From: Cytophagales bacterium
Lineage (GTDB): Bacteria; Bacteroidota; Bacteroidia; Cytophagales; Spirosomataceae
NCBI GenBank assembly: GCA_028868395.1
Contig: JAGWUO010000044.1
Location: 1-7,678, forward strand
Length of the DNA stretch: 7,678 bases
Direction: 5' to 3'
In this document: piece after piece, positions 6,830-7,678 of the stretch
Layout: each line of letters begins with the position of its first letter
How positions within the stretch are numbered: position 1 is the first letter of the stretch
The notes under the pieces: generated by a model
What the model was told of the DNA's origin: nothing
Databases searched by the model: none
The model's input: the letters and a program-made list of their open reading frames with translations, nothing else
Translations under genes and position numbers: made by a program

Positions 6830-7678
6830 CTAAATGTGCTTTTCCGCGTGGTAACTCGAACGCACTAAGGCGCCTGATTCTACATAGGCAAGTCCGCGTT
6901 TCAATCCTTCCTCTTTGTACATTGCGAAGGTGTCCGGGTGAATCCACTCGATGACCTCGTGGTGCATTTTAGTAGGCTGTAAATATTGTCCTAAAGTCAA
7001 CACATCCAAGCCATTCTCTACTAAATCATCCATCGCTTTTAGCACTTCGTCTTTTGTTTCGCCCAGACCCAGCATAATGCCAGATTTATTGCGTTTTCCA
7101 AACTCTTTGGTTCGCTTAATTTGCTCTAAACTACGTGCATATTTTGCTTGTGGGCGAACATAGCGGTACAAACGTTCCACCGTTTCCATGTTGTGAGAAA
7201 CGACTTCTTGTCCACCTTCGATCATGCGAATCAAGGCATCCCAATTCGCTTTCACGTCTGGAATCAAGGTTTCGATGGTTGTGGCAGGCGTGGTTTCTTT
7301 AACTGCACGAACGGTTTGATACCAAATTTCAGCTCCTTTATCTTTCAATTCGTCGCGGTTCACCGAGGTGATTACGGCGTGTTTTACCTGCATCAATTTG
7401 ATGGCGTCGGCTACACGTCGTGGTTCGTCTTCATCGTATTCGTTTGGTCGGCCTGTGGCTACGGCGCAAAAGGTACAAGAGCGAGTGCAAACATTTCCCA
7501 AAATCATGAAGGTCGCAGTGCCCTCTCCCCAGCATTCGCCCATGTTAGGGCAATTACCGGATTGGCAAATCGTGTGTAATTTGTATTCGTCTACGATTTT
7601 GCGGACGTTCGTATATTTTTCGCCTATGGGCAATTTAACGCGTAACCAATCTGGTTTGCGAGAATTAGCGGCAGGACT
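6830..7678 (-). CDS. lipA: Lipoyl synthase (partial, N-terminus outside window)
   Basis: This radical-SAM enzyme inserts two sulfur atoms into protein-bound octanoyl groups to make lipoyl cofactor for 2-oxoacid dehydrogenases and the glycine cleavage system. The visible 282 residues run to the window edge and lack only the first few residues. Numbering within the fragment, seen are [12 protein letters not shown] (8-19), the auxiliary-cluster cysteines C38, C43 and C49 (C-x4-C-x5-C in [12 protein letters not shown]), the radical-SAM motif CTRSCTFC (C64, C68, C71), [18 protein letters not shown], and the C-terminal RSSYHAEK containing the conserved serine that ligates the auxiliary cluster. A TTG at 7633 could be taken as a start but lies inside the conserved domain, and the reading frame continues upstream with family-like sequence. 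It consumes S-adenosylmethionine, the product of nearby metK. crtY follows after 3 bases. Confidence 0.97.
   Translation of the reverse strand, partial: SPAANSRKPDWLRVKLPIGEKYTNVRKIVDEYKLHTICQSGNCPNMGECWGEGTATFMILGNVCTRSCTFCAVATGRPNEYDEDEPRRVADAIKLMQVKHAVITSVNRDELKDKGAEIWYQTVRAVKETTPATTIETLIPDVKANWDALIRMIEGGQEVVSHNMETVERLYRYVRPQAKYARSLEQIKRTKEFGKRNKSGIMLGLGETKDEVLKAMDDLVENGLDVLTLGQYLQPTKMHHEVIEWIHPDTFAMYKEEGLKRGLAYVESGALVRSSYHAEKHI

Noticed and set aside
7148..7579. 143-codon plus-strand open frame opposite lipA
   Set aside because: It is antisense to conserved lipA, with no domain and no ribosome-binding or promoter context.

Overview
The window is an ordinary chromosomal stretch from a member of the Bacteroidota, most likely a pigmented member of the Cytophagales (inference). 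The evidence is as follows. The first gene has the sequence signature of the MurF part of the MurF-alanine racemase fusions typical of this phylum. Three intergenic regions carry promoter matches to the Bacteroidota pattern (TTG about 20 bases before TAnnTTTG). Start codons are preceded by A-rich sequence rather than Shine-Dalgarno sites. A carotenoid lycopene cyclase of Bacteroidota type is present.

Layout, left to right. Positions 1-696 (minus) hold the first 232 codons of a MurF-type ligase, cut by the window edge. It follows pgk (784-1974, minus), with a strong terminator in the 87-base gap. Divergent from pgk, across only 63 bases, is a full-length FAN1-like VRR-NUC nuclease (2038-3648, plus). 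Its end runs into an unusual patch of heptad repeats, inverted repeats and a perfect 15-bp palindrome (3632-3784). Next is hpf/raiA (3904-4245, plus), with its own promoter. It converges on metK (4313-5569, minus) through a perfect 13-bp bidirectional terminator. Upstream of metK on the same strand lie the lycopene cyclase crtY (5645-6826) and lipoyl synthase lipA (6830-7678, cut at its N-terminus). lipA and crtY are 3 bases apart and probably co-transcribed. metK has its own promoter with an inverted-repeat cluster over it.

Most genes are unrelated housekeeping functions: peptidoglycan precursor synthesis, glycolysis, DNA crosslink repair, ribosome hibernation, S-adenosylmethionine synthesis, carotenoid cyclisation and lipoate synthesis. 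The one biochemical link is that LipA consumes the S-adenosylmethionine that MetK makes. I see no CRISPR array, transposase, phage gene, tRNA, rRNA or multi-gene defence system. The parts most worth a second look are the repeat patch after the nuclease gene, the inverted repeats over the metK promoter, and the lipA-crtY coupling.
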